From: CAZTQN01 sp964615765
Lineage (GTDB): Bacteria; Planctomycetota; Phycisphaerae; Phycisphaerales; UBA1924
NCBI GenBank assembly: GCA_964615765.1
Contig: CAZTQN010000032.1
Span: forward strand, 1 to 45,353
Length of the DNA: 45,353 nucleotides
Reading direction: 5' to 3'
Below the pieces are notes generated by a model that ran no database searches, was not told the DNA's origin, and saw nothing but the letters and a program-made list of their open reading frames with translations. Shown here one piece after another: positions 6,945 through 15,300 of the stretch (its first letter is position 1; each line of letters starts with the position of its first letter). A program made the translations under genes and the position numbers.

Positions 6945-8159
6945 ATGTCCGCAGCCGCCCCCTCCCCGTCCGCCCCCGCCACTCCCGCCGCCCCCACCTT
7001 CGCCAAAGGGCTTGAGGGCATCACCGCCGCCGAATCGCACATGTCGTTCATCGACGGCGAGAAGGGCGTGCTGGAGTACGTCGGCATCTCGATCGACGAC
7101 CTCGCCCGCAACTCAACGTTCGAGGAGACCGTCTACCTCCTCTGGAACCGCCGCCTGCCCACGCAGACCGAGCTCGAGCGCTTCTCGGCCGACCTGCGTG
7201 CCCGCTACGAACTCCCCGCGGGCATGGAAGACCGCCTGACCCGCCTGCCCAAGGACGCCCAGCCGATGCACGTGCTGCGGACCATGGTCAGCGCGCTGTC
7301 GATGCACGACCCGGATCCGAACGCCAACGACATCCAGAACGCGCGCGACAAGGCCCTCAACGTCCTGGCTCACACGCCGGCGCTGATCGCCTACTACGAC
7401 CGCTACCGCCGCGGCTTGCCCATCGTCCACCCGCGCAAGGACCTCACCTTCGCGCAGAACTTCCTGTACATGCTCAACGGGCAGGTCCCGACGGAAGCCG
7501 TCGCCCGCGCGTTCGATATCTGCATGATCCTGCACGCCGACCACGGGCTGAACAACTCCACGTTCACCGCCCGCGTCGTCATCTCGACGCTCAGCGACGT
7601 CTACTCCGCGCTCACCGCGGCGATCGGCTCGCTCCGCGGCCCGCTCCACGGCGGTGCCAACGAAGAAGTCATGGAAATGCTCTTCGAGATCGAGGCCCAG
7701 GCCAAGCAGAAGAACCTCGACGCCATGGCCTACGTCGAGCCCTACATCATGGACAAGCTCGCCCGCCGCAGCGAGGGCGCCCGCGTCATGGGCTTCGGGC
7801 ACCGCGTCTACAAGACCATCGACCCCCGGGCCACGTTCCTCAAGACCTTCGCCAAGCAGATCGCCGCCGACACCGGCAACCTCCGCCTGTACGAGATGTC
7901 CAGCAAGATCGAACAGATCATGACCCGCGAAGTCGGGGCCAAGGGCATCTACCCGAACGTCGACTTCTACAGCGCGACGACGTACCACTCCATCGGGCTC
8001 AAGCTCGACCTGTTCACGCCGATGTTCGCCATGAGCCGCATCGCCGGCTGGAGCGGGCACATCCTCGAACAGCTCGACGGCAACCGCCTGTTCCGCCCCG
8101 CCGCCAAGTACGTCGGCCCCCACGCCGTGAAGTACGTCCCCATCGCCTCCCGCGGCTGA
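6945..8159 (+). CDS. gltA: Citrate synthase
   Basis: 404 aa. It condenses oxaloacetate and acetyl-CoA to citrate, the entry step of the TCA cycle. The catalytic residues are readable: His235 in GPLHGGANEEVM, His286 in GFGHRVYK and Asp340 in YPNVDFYSA. The LHADHGLNNSTF segment (about 197-207) and NGQVPTE are also typical of the short, bacterial type II-like enzymes. The first 20 residues (Ala/Pro-rich) are extra and not conserved; the start at ATG 6945 has only a weak GGAA upstream. It is divergent from the rhomboid gene with 191 bp between starts and is followed by a hairpin at 8190-8218. Confidence 0.96.
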   Translation: MSAAAPSPSAPATPAAPTFAKGLEGITAAESHMSFIDGEKGVLEYVGISIDDLARNSTFEETVYLLWNRRLPTQTELERFSADLRARYELPAGMEDRLTRLPKDAQPMHVLRTMVSALSMHDPDPNANDIQNARDKALNVLAHTPALIAYYDRYRRGLPIVHPRKDLTFAQNFLYMLNGQVPTEAVARAFDICMILHADHGLNNSTFTARVVISTLSDVYSALTAAIGSLRGPLHGGANEEVMEMLFEIEAQAKQKNLDAMAYVEPYIMDKLARRSEGARVMGFGHRVYKTIDPRATFLKTFAKQIAADTGNLRLYEMSSKIEQIMTREVGAKGIYPNVDFYSATTYHSIGLKLDLFTPMFAMSRIAGWSGHILEQLDGNRLFRPAAKYVGPHAVKYVPIASRG

Positions 8160-8189
8160 TCGCCCGCACTGCACCCGAATCCCGACCAA

Positions 8190-8218
8190 GCCCCACATGA
8201 CCATGCGTCATGCGGGGC
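8190..8218 (+). terminator. Hairpin downstream of gltA
   Basis: GCCCCACATGAC, loop CATGC, GTCATGCGGGGC: eleven pairs of twelve with one A-C mismatch. There is no T-tract after it, so termination or 3' end protection is plausible but not certain. Confidence 0.4.
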
Positions 8219-8393
8219 CGCTTCCACGCGCGCTCAGCACCCCCTCCCGCTTCCCGAATCCCGAATCCCGTCACCAACTTTTTTCACCCACTCCTGCGAG
8301 ATCCCCGCGCCCGCGCCGGAACACACGCGGCGGGCCCGGTCTCCGGCCTCCCCCGCCTCCGCATCCCCTTCCCCCACCGCAGGAGATTTTGCG

Positions 8394-10085
8394 ATGTCCG
8401 CCCCGACCGCCCCCACCGCCCCCACCGCCCCCACCGTCCCGTCCGCCACGCCGACCGTTACGCCCGTCCGCGCCCGCTTCGCCCGCGCCCGCCGCGCCGC
8501 GTGTGCGCTCGCCGGCGTGCTTGCCTTCGCCGCCGCCCCGGCCCTCGCGGCTGACCTGCTCCCGGGCGGCACGCTCGACCCGCTGACCGTCGAGTCCGCC
8601 CCCGCCGGCACGCTCGAACTTTCGGGCTCGCTCCCCTTCTCATTGACGTTCACGCGCACCTTCCCCACGCCCTTCACGCACACCGCCAGCGGCAACGTCG
8701 CCTACTCCGTCTACCGCCACCCCGACAACACGCTCTCGTTCCGCTACGACGTCAACCACACCGGTGGGAACACCATCATCAACCACTTCACCGCGCGAGA
8801 CTTCGCCGGCTTCTCCACCAACACCGCCGTCCTCTTCTCCTTCCTCCCCAGCGGCGACGCCCCAGACTCCGCCCTCCGCTCCTTCGACGGCAACTCGCTG
8901 CAGTACTTCTGGGATCTTGGCCTCAGCGGGAGCGGCCGCACCTTCTTCGTCAAGACCGACGCCACCAGCTTCGACACCCGCGGCACCGCCACGCTCTACA
9001 TGTTCCCCACCGAAGGCGGCGGCTCGTTCCGCGGCTTGCCCCGCCCCGTCGTCGACAACACCCCGCCCGTCGTCGCCATCACCGCGCCCACCTCCCTCGG
9101 CCCGACCTGCAACCCCGCCACCATCGTCGGCACCGCCAGCGACACCGGCGGGCTCGAGTCCTTCACCGTCGCCTACTCCGCCAACGTCAACGGCCCGTGG
9201 ACGCAGATCGCCACCTCCACCACCCCCGTCAACGCCGGCACGCTCGCCGTCTGGAACACCGCCGCCATCCCGCAAGGCTGGTACTACCTCCGCCTCACCG
9301 CGGAGAACACCTCCGGGCTCTCCAGCGTCGTCACCAGCGTCGTCTTCGTCGACAAGCAGTTCGACACCATCGACCTCCGCTCCCCCGCCGTCGATCAGAT
9401 CCTCGGCGGATCGGTCTGCTTCGACGGCACCGTCAACGACTCCACCGGCGGCTCGCTGGCGCAGTACCTCATCCAGTACGCCCCCTTCCCCGCCAACACG
9501 CCCTTCAACGCCGTCGACCCGGCCAGTTCGCCCTACACCACCGCGATCGTGAACGACGGTCTGGGCTCGTGGAACACGCGCACCGGCCCCGCCGCCGTCG
9601 CCGACGGGCCCTACACCGTCCGCATCCTCGCCACCGACATCTGCGGCAACTCGCGCTCCGTCACCCGGCGCGTCGTCATCGACAACACCCGCCCCGTCGC
9701 CGAGATCGCCCAGCCCGCCCGCTGCCGCAACGTCTCCGGCATCGTCCCCGTCATCGGCACCGTCGCCGACGCCAACCTCTCCGGCTGGACGCTGCAATAC
9801 ACCGGCGGCTCCGCCTCGACCTGGGTCACCATCGCCAGCGGCTCCGGCCCGGTGAACAACGCTCTCCTGGGCAACTGGAACACCACGGGCCTCGCCCCGT
9901 GCGCTTACACGCTCCGCCTCATCGCCTCCGACGCCGCCGCCGTCAACTGCGGCTCCACCACCAACCAGACCGAGTTCACCGTCAGCGTCAACGTCGGCTG
10001 CCCGGCGGACTTCAACCGCTCCGGCGCCGCCACCGTGCAGGACGTGTTCGACTTCCTCGCGGCCTACTTCAACGGCTGCCCGTAA
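8394..10085 (+). CDS. Exported multi-domain Ig-like protein with GC-type dockerin tail
   Basis: 563 aa. The start at ATG 8394 is fixed by AGGAG six to ten bases upstream. A Pro/Thr-rich N-tip (four APT repeats) precedes a basic region and a signal peptide core (ACALAGVLAFAAAPALAA). After a beta-rich N-domain (about 55-215) come three bacterial Ig-like units of about 95 residues. The first and third open with DNTPPVVAITAP and DNTRPVAEIAQP, and units carry the closing pattern GxWNTxxxxxxxYxLRLxA. The last 22 residues (CPADFNRSGAATVQDVFDFL and on) form the dockerin-like module ending in GCP. Probably a surface or secreted adhesive or structural protein; no catalytic motif is seen. An intrinsic terminator follows at 10135, so it is probably a single-gene transcript. 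Confidence 0.75.
   Translation: MSAPTAPTAPTAPTVPSATPTVTPVRARFARARRAACALAGVLAFAAAPALAADLLPGGTLDPLTVESAPAGTLELSGSLPFSLTFTRTFPTPFTHTASGNVAYSVYRHPDNTLSFRYDVNHTGGNTIINHFTARDFAGFSTNTAVLFSFLPSGDAPDSALRSFDGNSLQYFWDLGLSGSGRTFFVKTDATSFDTRGTATLYMFPTEGGGSFRGLPRPVVDNTPPVVAITAPTSLGPTCNPATIVGTASDTGGLESFTVAYSANVNGPWTQIATSTTPVNAGTLAVWNTAAIPQGWYYLRLTAENTSGLSSVVTSVVFVDKQFDTIDLRSPAVDQILGGSVCFDGTVNDSTGGSLAQYLIQYAPFPANTPFNAVDPASSPYTTAIVNDGLGSWNTRTGPAAVADGPYTVRILATDICGNSRSVTRRVVIDNTRPVAEIAQPARCRNVSGIVPVIGTVADANLSGWTLQYTGGSASTWVTIASGSGPVNNALLGNWNTTGLAPCAYTLRLIASDAAAVNCGSTTNQTEFTVSVNVGCPADFNRSGAATVQDVFDFLAAYFNGCP
8400..8435 (+). repeat. Four 9-bp repeats coding Ala-Pro-Thr
   Basis: GCCCC(G/C)ACC-type units code for APT four times right after the start codon of the Ig-like protein. 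The tract could vary in length by slippage; a length change in steps of nine would not shift the frame. Confidence 0.7.
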
Positions 10086-10134
10086 GACCACGCCCACCAC
10101 ACGCAACCCCCTCCCTCGCCACACCCCCCCTCGC

Positions 10135-10173
10135 CGCACGCCCGGGCCTCGCCGCCCGGGCGTGCGTGTTTTT
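10135..10173 (+). terminator. Strong intrinsic terminator after the Ig-like protein gene
   Basis: A perfect 12-bp stem (CGCACGCCCGGG / CCCGGGCGTGCG) with an 8-base loop, followed by TGTTTTT. It separates the dockerin gene from the subtilase gene. Confidence 0.85.
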
Positions 10174-10284
10174 GCGCGCGGTTTCCGGCCCTTGGTGCGA
10201 GAACCCCACCGCCGCGCCGGATCACCACGGACACGCGGCGACCCCGCCGCCCACCGCACGCTCGCATCACCTCGGAGCCGACCC

Positions 10285-12585
10285 ATGCCCCGCATCGCTT
10301 CATCGACCATTGCCTCCGCCTGTGCCCTCCTCGCGCTCGCCGCGATCGCGGGCCAAGCCCGCGACGTGCACGCCCACACGTCCGCCGACGCCGCCCCCGC
10401 CGCCAGCACCGCCGCCGCGCCCAGCGCGAACACCGCCCCTTGGGACCGCCCCACCCGCGACCTCCGCGGCTTCGCGCTCGACGACCCCGCGCCGACCTTC
10501 CGCCTCGTAGGCGGCGTCGCCGAGCCGCTCGCGCTCGATCTCGCCCGCGTCGCGCTCCAGCCGCTCCCCGGCATGAACCAGGCCGACCTCGTCCTCGCGC
10601 AGGCCCGCCACGCCGGCGTCGAAGCCAAGGCCGCCCGCCCGCTGTCCGCCGGGCTGTGGGAACTCACGCTTGCCCAGCCGCTGGATACCGCCGCCCACCT
10701 CGCCGGCGCGATCGAACGTCTGACCGCCGAAGCGTTCGCGTTCGCCAGCCCCGTGTTCGCCGCGCCCGGCATCGACGACGGCGTATGGATCCCGACGCGC
10801 ACGATCATCGCCCGCGCGTCGGAAGCCCAGACCGCCGCCGGCGCCGCGCACGCCGCGCTGGCTCAGGCCGCGCCGAACCTCACCACGCTGCACGACCGCG
10901 TGGGCGACCTTCCCGGCGCCGTCCAACTCGCGCACCCCAGCCGCAGCGGCTTCGACGTCCTGCGCGACGCCAACCGCCTGGCGATGGACGCGCGTTTCGC
11001 CTGGGCCGCGCCCATCGCGCTCGCCTCCGCGCAGCTGTCCTACACGCCGAACGACCCGGGGTGGGGCGCCGCCAGCGACTGGGGCTGGGACAACGACGGC
11101 CCCGCGTTCCAGGGCGCCGGCGCCATCGCCGACCTCGACACCGACGCCGACCTCGCGTGGAACCTCCACCGCGGCTCGCCCAGCATGGTCGTCCTCGTGC
11201 TCGACAACGGCACGCAGGAGATTCACCCCGATCTCAACATCATGCCCGGGCGCGATTTCACCACCGGCGCCGTCAACGGCGTCAACTCCGCGGACCCCAC
11301 CAACATCTGCGAGAACCACGGCACCGCCGTCGCCGGCGTCATCGCCGGACGCATCGACAACGGCCTCGGCATGGCCGGCGTTTGCCCGGAATGCCGCGTG
11401 CTCCCCGCCAAGATCCTCGTGCAGGTCCCCGTCAACGGCACGTGCCCCGGCAACTCCGTCATGTTTCAGGATGTCTGGCTCGCCAACGCCATCGCGTGGG
11501 GCGTGAACCAGGGCGCCCGCATCACCAACTCGAGTTTCGCCTCGCCCGTCTCCGACATCATCACCGACGCCTACAACCAGGCCTCCGCCGACGAAGTCAT
11601 CAACTTTGCCGCCGCCGGCAACACCTCCGCCACGTCCATCGCCTACCCCGCCTCGCTCACCTCCTGCCAGGCCGTCACCGGCATCGACGCCGCCGGCACG
11701 CTCCTGTTCCAGTCCGGCACGGGCCTCGACTTCTGCGGCCCGGGCAGCCAGGTCTACACCACCGACCGCACCGGCGCCGCGGGCGTGAGCGCCTCCGACT
11801 ACCGCACCAACTTCTCCGGCACCTCCTGCGCCACGCCCTTCGTCGCCGGCATCGCCGCCCTCTTCTGGTCCGCCTTCCCCGACCTCTCCCCCACCAACGT
11901 CCTCTTCTACCTCCGCACCAACAGCACCGATCTCGGCGCGCCCGGCTACGACACCACCTTTGGCTGGGGCTTCCCCAACGCCAACGCCCTGCTCAACGCC
12001 GTCGGCCCGAGCAACGGCTGGTGCGCCACCGCGCCGCTCATCGCCGTGCCGAGCTACCACCCCGCGCCCTACCAGGTGTCCGCGTCCGGCGCGTCCCCCG
12101 CCGAGCCGCAGGAATCCTGCGACGGCGCCGGCATGAACGTCAGCAACACCGTCTGGTACCGCACCGTCCAACAGACCGACGGCCTGCTCACCATCTCCAC
12201 CGCCGGCAGTTCCTACGACACCGTCGTCAGCATCTTCGACGGCACCTGCGCCAACCCCGTGCAAATCGCCTGCGACAGCGACAGCGGCCCCGGCTTCACG
12301 TCGCTGCTCTCGAACATCCCCATCACCGCCGGCGAGCAGTACCTCATCAAGGTCAGTTCCCGCGTCAACGCCTCGCTGGGCGGCGTGCTCGACTTCAACT
12401 ACACCTTCACCCCCGACTGCCCGGCCGACTTCAACAACTCCGGCGCCCGCACCGTGCAAGACATCTTCGACTTCCTTGCCGCCTACTTCGCGCAGCTCCG
12501 CTCGGCGGACTTCAACGCCTCCGGCGCCGCCACCGTGCAGGACGTGTTCGATTTCCTCGCCGCGTACTTCGCGGGTTGCCCGTAA
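10285..12585 (+). CDS. Exported subtilisin-like serine protease (S8) with two GC-type dockerin modules
   Basis: 766 aa from ATG 10285, chosen because GGAG lies nine bases upstream and the signal peptide (SSTIASACALLALAAIAGQA) then starts at once. A long propeptide-like region (30-250) precedes the S8 catalytic domain. The triad is Asp307 (VLVLDNGTQEIHPDLN), His345 (ENHGTAVAGVIAG) and Ser514 (SGTSCATPFVAG), with oxyanion Asn446 (AAAGNT); the protease should therefore be active. Many Cys residues (e.g. VCPEC) suggest disulphides. A beta domain (about 575-715) resembles pre-peptidase C-terminal domains (NTVWYRTVQ, YDTVVSIFDGTC). Two tandem dockerin-like modules close the protein. Followed by an intrinsic terminator. 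Substrate unknown; extracellular or surface role likely. Confidence 0.9.
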   Translation: MPRIASSTIASACALLALAAIAGQARDVHAHTSADAAPAASTAAAPSANTAPWDRPTRDLRGFALDDPAPTFRLVGGVAEPLALDLARVALQPLPGMNQADLVLAQARHAGVEAKAARPLSAGLWELTLAQPLDTAAHLAGAIERLTAEAFAFASPVFAAPGIDDGVWIPTRTIIARASEAQTAAGAAHAALAQAAPNLTTLHDRVGDLPGAVQLAHPSRSGFDVLRDANRLAMDARFAWAAPIALASAQLSYTPNDPGWGAASDWGWDNDGPAFQGAGAIADLDTDADLAWNLHRGSPSMVVLVLDNGTQEIHPDLNIMPGRDFTTGAVNGVNSADPTNICENHGTAVAGVIAGRIDNGLGMAGVCPECRVLPAKILVQVPVNGTCPGNSVMFQDVWLANAIAWGVNQGARITNSSFASPVSDIITDAYNQASADEVINFAAAGNTSATSIAYPASLTSCQAVTGIDAAGTLLFQSGTGLDFCGPGSQVYTTDRTGAAGVSASDYRTNFSGTSCATPFVAGIAALFWSAFPDLSPTNVLFYLRTNSTDLGAPGYDTTFGWGFPNANALLNAVGPSNGWCATAPLIAVPSYHPAPYQVSASGASPAEPQESCDGAGMNVSNTVWYRTVQQTDGLLTISTAGSSYDTVVSIFDGTCANPVQIACDSDSGPGFTSLLSNIPITAGEQYLIKVSSRVNASLGGVLDFNYTFTPDCPADFNNSGARTVQDIFDFLAAYFAQLRSADFNASGAATVQDVFDFLAAYFAGCP

Positions 12586-12616
12586 ATCTCACCCACACTC
12601 ACAACACAAAACACCA

Positions 12617-12650
12617 AAGCCCCGTGGCGCAAGCCGCGGGGCTTCCTTTT
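12617..12650 (+). terminator. Intrinsic terminator with GCAA tetraloop after the subtilase gene
   Basis: A 12-bp stem (AAGCCCCGTGGC / GCCGCGGGGCTT, one G-T pair) is closed by the GNRA loop GCAA and followed by CCTTTT. It lies 32 bp after the subtilase stop codon. Confidence 0.88.
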
Positions 12651-12669
12651 CAACATCTCGACTCACCAA

Positions 12670-14028
12670 TCAGAACCGCAGCACCAGCAGCGTGAAATAC
12701 TCAAACACCTCACGATCGCGCGACAGCATCGGCGCGATGTCCGTCCGGTACTCGACCCCGAACTTCAGCGACAGTTTGTTCGCCGGGTCCAGCAGGATCT
12801 CCCACGCCGCCCGCGTCGCCGTGCGATACGTGTCGATCCGGTCCAGATCCAGCCACGCGTCCACCGCGCCCGTCAGCGACTGCTTCTCGTTGATCCGCCA
12901 GCGGAAATCCAGCCCGGGCGTCACTTCCGCCCGCACGCCTGAGTCCACCCGCCCGAACTCCTTGGACGCCCCCAGCCCCGACCGCAGCGCGATCGTCAGC
13001 GTGTCGTCCTCGATCAGTTTGTACGTGAGCCCGGCCGACCCGCTCGAGCGCCAGTCCCACGCCTGGAACTCGTCATACTCGCCAATGCCCGCGACATACA
13101 GCCCGACGGGCATGTCCTTCGTGACCGACCACTCGTTGCGCGCCTCGACCTGGGCCCGGTCCTGCGACTCGTCGCCGTTGGATTGCCCGTAGTGGTAACT
13201 GAACGCGCCGGTGGTCGCCATCCCGTCCATCGCGCGTCGGAGCGTGATCGACACCCGCCCGGACAGCCGGTTCTCATCCCCGCCCGCGCCGTTGGCCCCG
13301 GCCTCGAACGTCCCCGTCCACCCGTCAAAGAACGACTGTTCCGGCGTCACCGCGGGCCCCGCGGGCGCTGCGGGCGGAGCCGCCGGCACCGGCGCCGCCG
13401 GCGCGGCGACCGCCGGCGCACCCGCCGCAAACTGCGCATCCGGCGCGGGCGTCCCGTCCGCCGCGGCCGGCGCCGCCGCGCTCGGGGCCGCGTCCGCCGG
13501 TACGGGCTGCTTCAAAGCCGTTTCGCTTGGCGGGGTCGCACCCGGCGCGGCTCCACTCGGCCCAGTCGCACTCGCCACGGTTGCGCTTGCCACCGCCGCC
13601 ACATCCTTCACCCGCGCCCGCGGCACGCTCACGCGCCCAAGCGCCTCGTGCTCAATCACCACCGGGTCGCCGTCGCTGATCAATACCCCACGCAGCGCAT
13701 CCCCGTTCACCAGCGTCACCACCGCCAGCGCCGGAGCCGCGGGCGGAGGAACTGGAGCGACCGGCGCAGCCAAAGCAGCCTGCGTCCCCGCGGCACCAGC
13801 CGCCGCGACGGGCGCGGCATCCACCCGCGCCAGCGCCACCGGCACCGCCGGAGCATGCGTCGCCAGCGCCGCCAGCGCGTTCAGCCCGTCCGCCCCGCGA
13901 TCGCTACCCGCCGATCGCTCGCCCGATCCGGTCACGACCAGCGGCGTCGCCCACGCCACGCCCATCGGCGCCAGCGCCCCCGCCATCACCGCAATGACCG
14001 CCGCGCTCCGCATCATCGGAGTGTACAT
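12670..14028 (-). CDS. DUF481 (YdiY-like) outer-membrane beta-barrel protein, paralogue A
   Basis: 452 aa from ATG 14028; a TTG at 14049 and ATGs at 14016/14013 are alternatives. A signal peptide (MMRSAAVIAVMAGALAP ... VAWA) is followed by an Ala/Pro-rich linker with a small beta domain (TLVNGDALRGVLISDGDPVV, a motif shared with paralogue B). The C-terminal 220 residues form a DUF481 barrel: FFDGWTGTFEAGANGAGGDE, YGQSNGDESQDRAQVEARNE, DEFQAWDWRSSGSAGLTYKL. It ends in alternating hydrophobics and a terminal Phe (LLVLRF), the usual outer-membrane C-terminal signal. DUF481 proteins include the salt-induced YdiY; the role here is unknown. It follows paralogue B, with 36 bp to the chosen start or 15 bp to the TTG, so cotranscription is likely. 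Confidence 0.82.
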   Translation of the reverse strand: MYTPMMRSAAVIAVMAGALAPMGVAWATPLVVTGSGERSAGSDRGADGLNALAALATHAPAVPVALARVDAAPVAAAGAAGTQAALAAPVAPVPPPAAPALAVVTLVNGDALRGVLISDGDPVVIEHEALGRVSVPRARVKDVAAVASATVASATGPSGAAPGATPPSETALKQPVPADAAPSAAAPAAADGTPAPDAQFAAGAPAVAAPAAPVPAAPPAAPAGPAVTPEQSFFDGWTGTFEAGANGAGGDENRLSGRVSITLRRAMDGMATTGAFSYHYGQSNGDESQDRAQVEARNEWSVTKDMPVGLYVAGIGEYDEFQAWDWRSSGSAGLTYKLIEDDTLTIALRSGLGASKEFGRVDSGVRAEVTPGLDFRWRINEKQSLTGAVDAWLDLDRIDTYRTATRAAWEILLDPANKLSLKFGVEYRTDIAPMLSRDREVFEYFTLLVLRF

Positions 14029-14064
14029 CGGCCTCGCCGCCGCTCGCAACCCCGATTTCCGCTC

Positions 14065-15129
14065 TCAGAAGTTCCAGACCAGCGTCGCGAAATACAGCAG
14101 GTCGTTCCGCTTCTTCCCCGAGCCCGGGCTCGACTGGTACCGATCCTCCAGCCCCAGCTTCAGCGCCATCCCCGAGTCCTTGTCCAGCAGGATCTCGTAC
14201 CCCGCCAGCGTCAGCACGCGGTACTGCGGCGTATCCAGCAAGTTCCAGAACGAGTCCACGTTCACAAACAGCCGATGCCCGTCCTTGATCTTGTACTCAA
14301 AGTCGAACCCGCCCAGCGCCTCCGGCCGGATCCGGTTGTCCGACCCGCCGAACTCCTTGGTCGCACCAATCCCCGCCCGCGGCATGAACAGGATCTTGTC
14401 CGTCTTCACCAATTCATAACCAACCCCCGTGAACGCCGTCGTCCGCCAGTCCCAATCCTGGAACTGGTCGTACTCGACCGCCCCCTGCAGGAACACCCGC
14501 CAGCGCGACGGCGTCAGCTTCCAGTCGTTCCGCAGATCCAGCCGCCCGCGGTCCGTGTTCTTCTCGCCGTCCGACGTCCCGTAGTTGTACGAAAGCGCGA
14601 GCGAGGTCGCCATCTTCTCGACATCACGCTTGAGCCCGAAGCCCGCGCGGAACGCGAAGTTCTCGCTGTTCCCGCTCGCCCCGTTGATCCCAAGCTCCGC
14701 ATTGCCCTTCCACCCGGTAAAGAACGACTCCGGCGGGGCCACGGCTTCCGGCGTGATCGCATCACCGCTCTCCGCGGGCGCGGCTGCCTCAGCCGCCGCC
14801 GGCGCCTCAGCCGCCGGTGCCGCCGCCTGCTCCCCAGCCCCCGCCGCCGCGGCCGCCGCCGACGCCCCACCGCCCACCGGCTCGATCCGCGTGATCTGCG
14901 ATCGCACAATCTCCAAGCGCCCCAGCGTCGCGTGCTGAATCACCAGCACCGCCGCGTCCGCGCTCACGACCACGCCCTTGAACGCCTCGCCGGTATCGAC
15001 GCCGACCAGCACCGTCGTCCCGGGCAACGGGTCGGCCGCCCGAGTGGTCCCCATCGCCCCCGCCGCCGCCATCATCCACGCCGCCGCCCCGACCACCGCC
15101 GCCACACCGACCCGCGACACTCGCTTCAT
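14065..15129 (-). CDS. DUF481 (YdiY-like) outer-membrane beta-barrel protein, paralogue B
   Basis: 354 aa from ATG 15129 with GGAG eight bases upstream. A signal peptide (VAAVVGAAAWMMAAAGAMG ... RAA) leads into a small domain, VLVGVDTGEAFKGVVVSADA with LGRLEIVRSQITRIEPVG, whose counterpart exists in paralogue A. An Ala-rich linker and the DUF481 barrel follow (FFTGWKGNAELGINGASGNS, YGTSDGEKNTDRGRLDLRND, DQFQDWDWRTTAFTGVGYEL). The last residues are LLYFATLVWNF, with the terminal Phe expected of barrels inserted by the BAM machine. It is upstream of paralogue A on the same strand, and the two are clearly duplicates with a shared N-terminal domain. Function unknown. Confidence 0.85.
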   Translation of the reverse strand: MKRVSRVGVAAVVGAAAWMMAAAGAMGTTRAADPLPGTTVLVGVDTGEAFKGVVVSADAAVLVIQHATLGRLEIVRSQITRIEPVGGGASAAAAAAGAGEQAAAPAAEAPAAAEAAAPAESGDAITPEAVAPPESFFTGWKGNAELGINGASGNSENFAFRAGFGLKRDVEKMATSLALSYNYGTSDGEKNTDRGRLDLRNDWKLTPSRWRVFLQGAVEYDQFQDWDWRTTAFTGVGYELVKTDKILFMPRAGIGATKEFGGSDNRIRPEALGGFDFEYKIKDGHRLFVNVDSFWNLLDTPQYRVLTLAGYEILLDKDSGMALKLGLEDRYQSSPGSGKKRNDLLYFATLVWNF

Positions 15130-15300
15130 GACCAACGCTCCACCGGGCTTCACGATCGCTCCATGCCGACGGGTCCCCCACACGGGGGTCCTCGGCGGGC
15201 GGCCAGCGTAGCCGACTTTGCCGGTCAACGCCCTCTTTACCACCCCCAGTTCACCACCCCGCCGAGCCGTTTTCCGCGTCATCCCTACACTCGCCCCACC

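Noticed and set aside
8640..10808. Open frame of about 720 codons antisense to the Ig-like protein and the start of the subtilase gene
   Set aside because: It is Gly/Val/Asp low-complexity over most of its length and crosses two well-supported genes and a terminator.
10300..12459. Open frame of about 720 codons antisense to the subtilase gene
   Set aside because: Gly/Val/Ala-rich shadow of a gene with an intact S8 triad.
13183..15300. N-terminal extension of the ABC-F frame by about 700 codons
   Set aside because: It is antisense to both DUF481 genes and has no similarity to any domain; the ABC-F fold starts at 15301.
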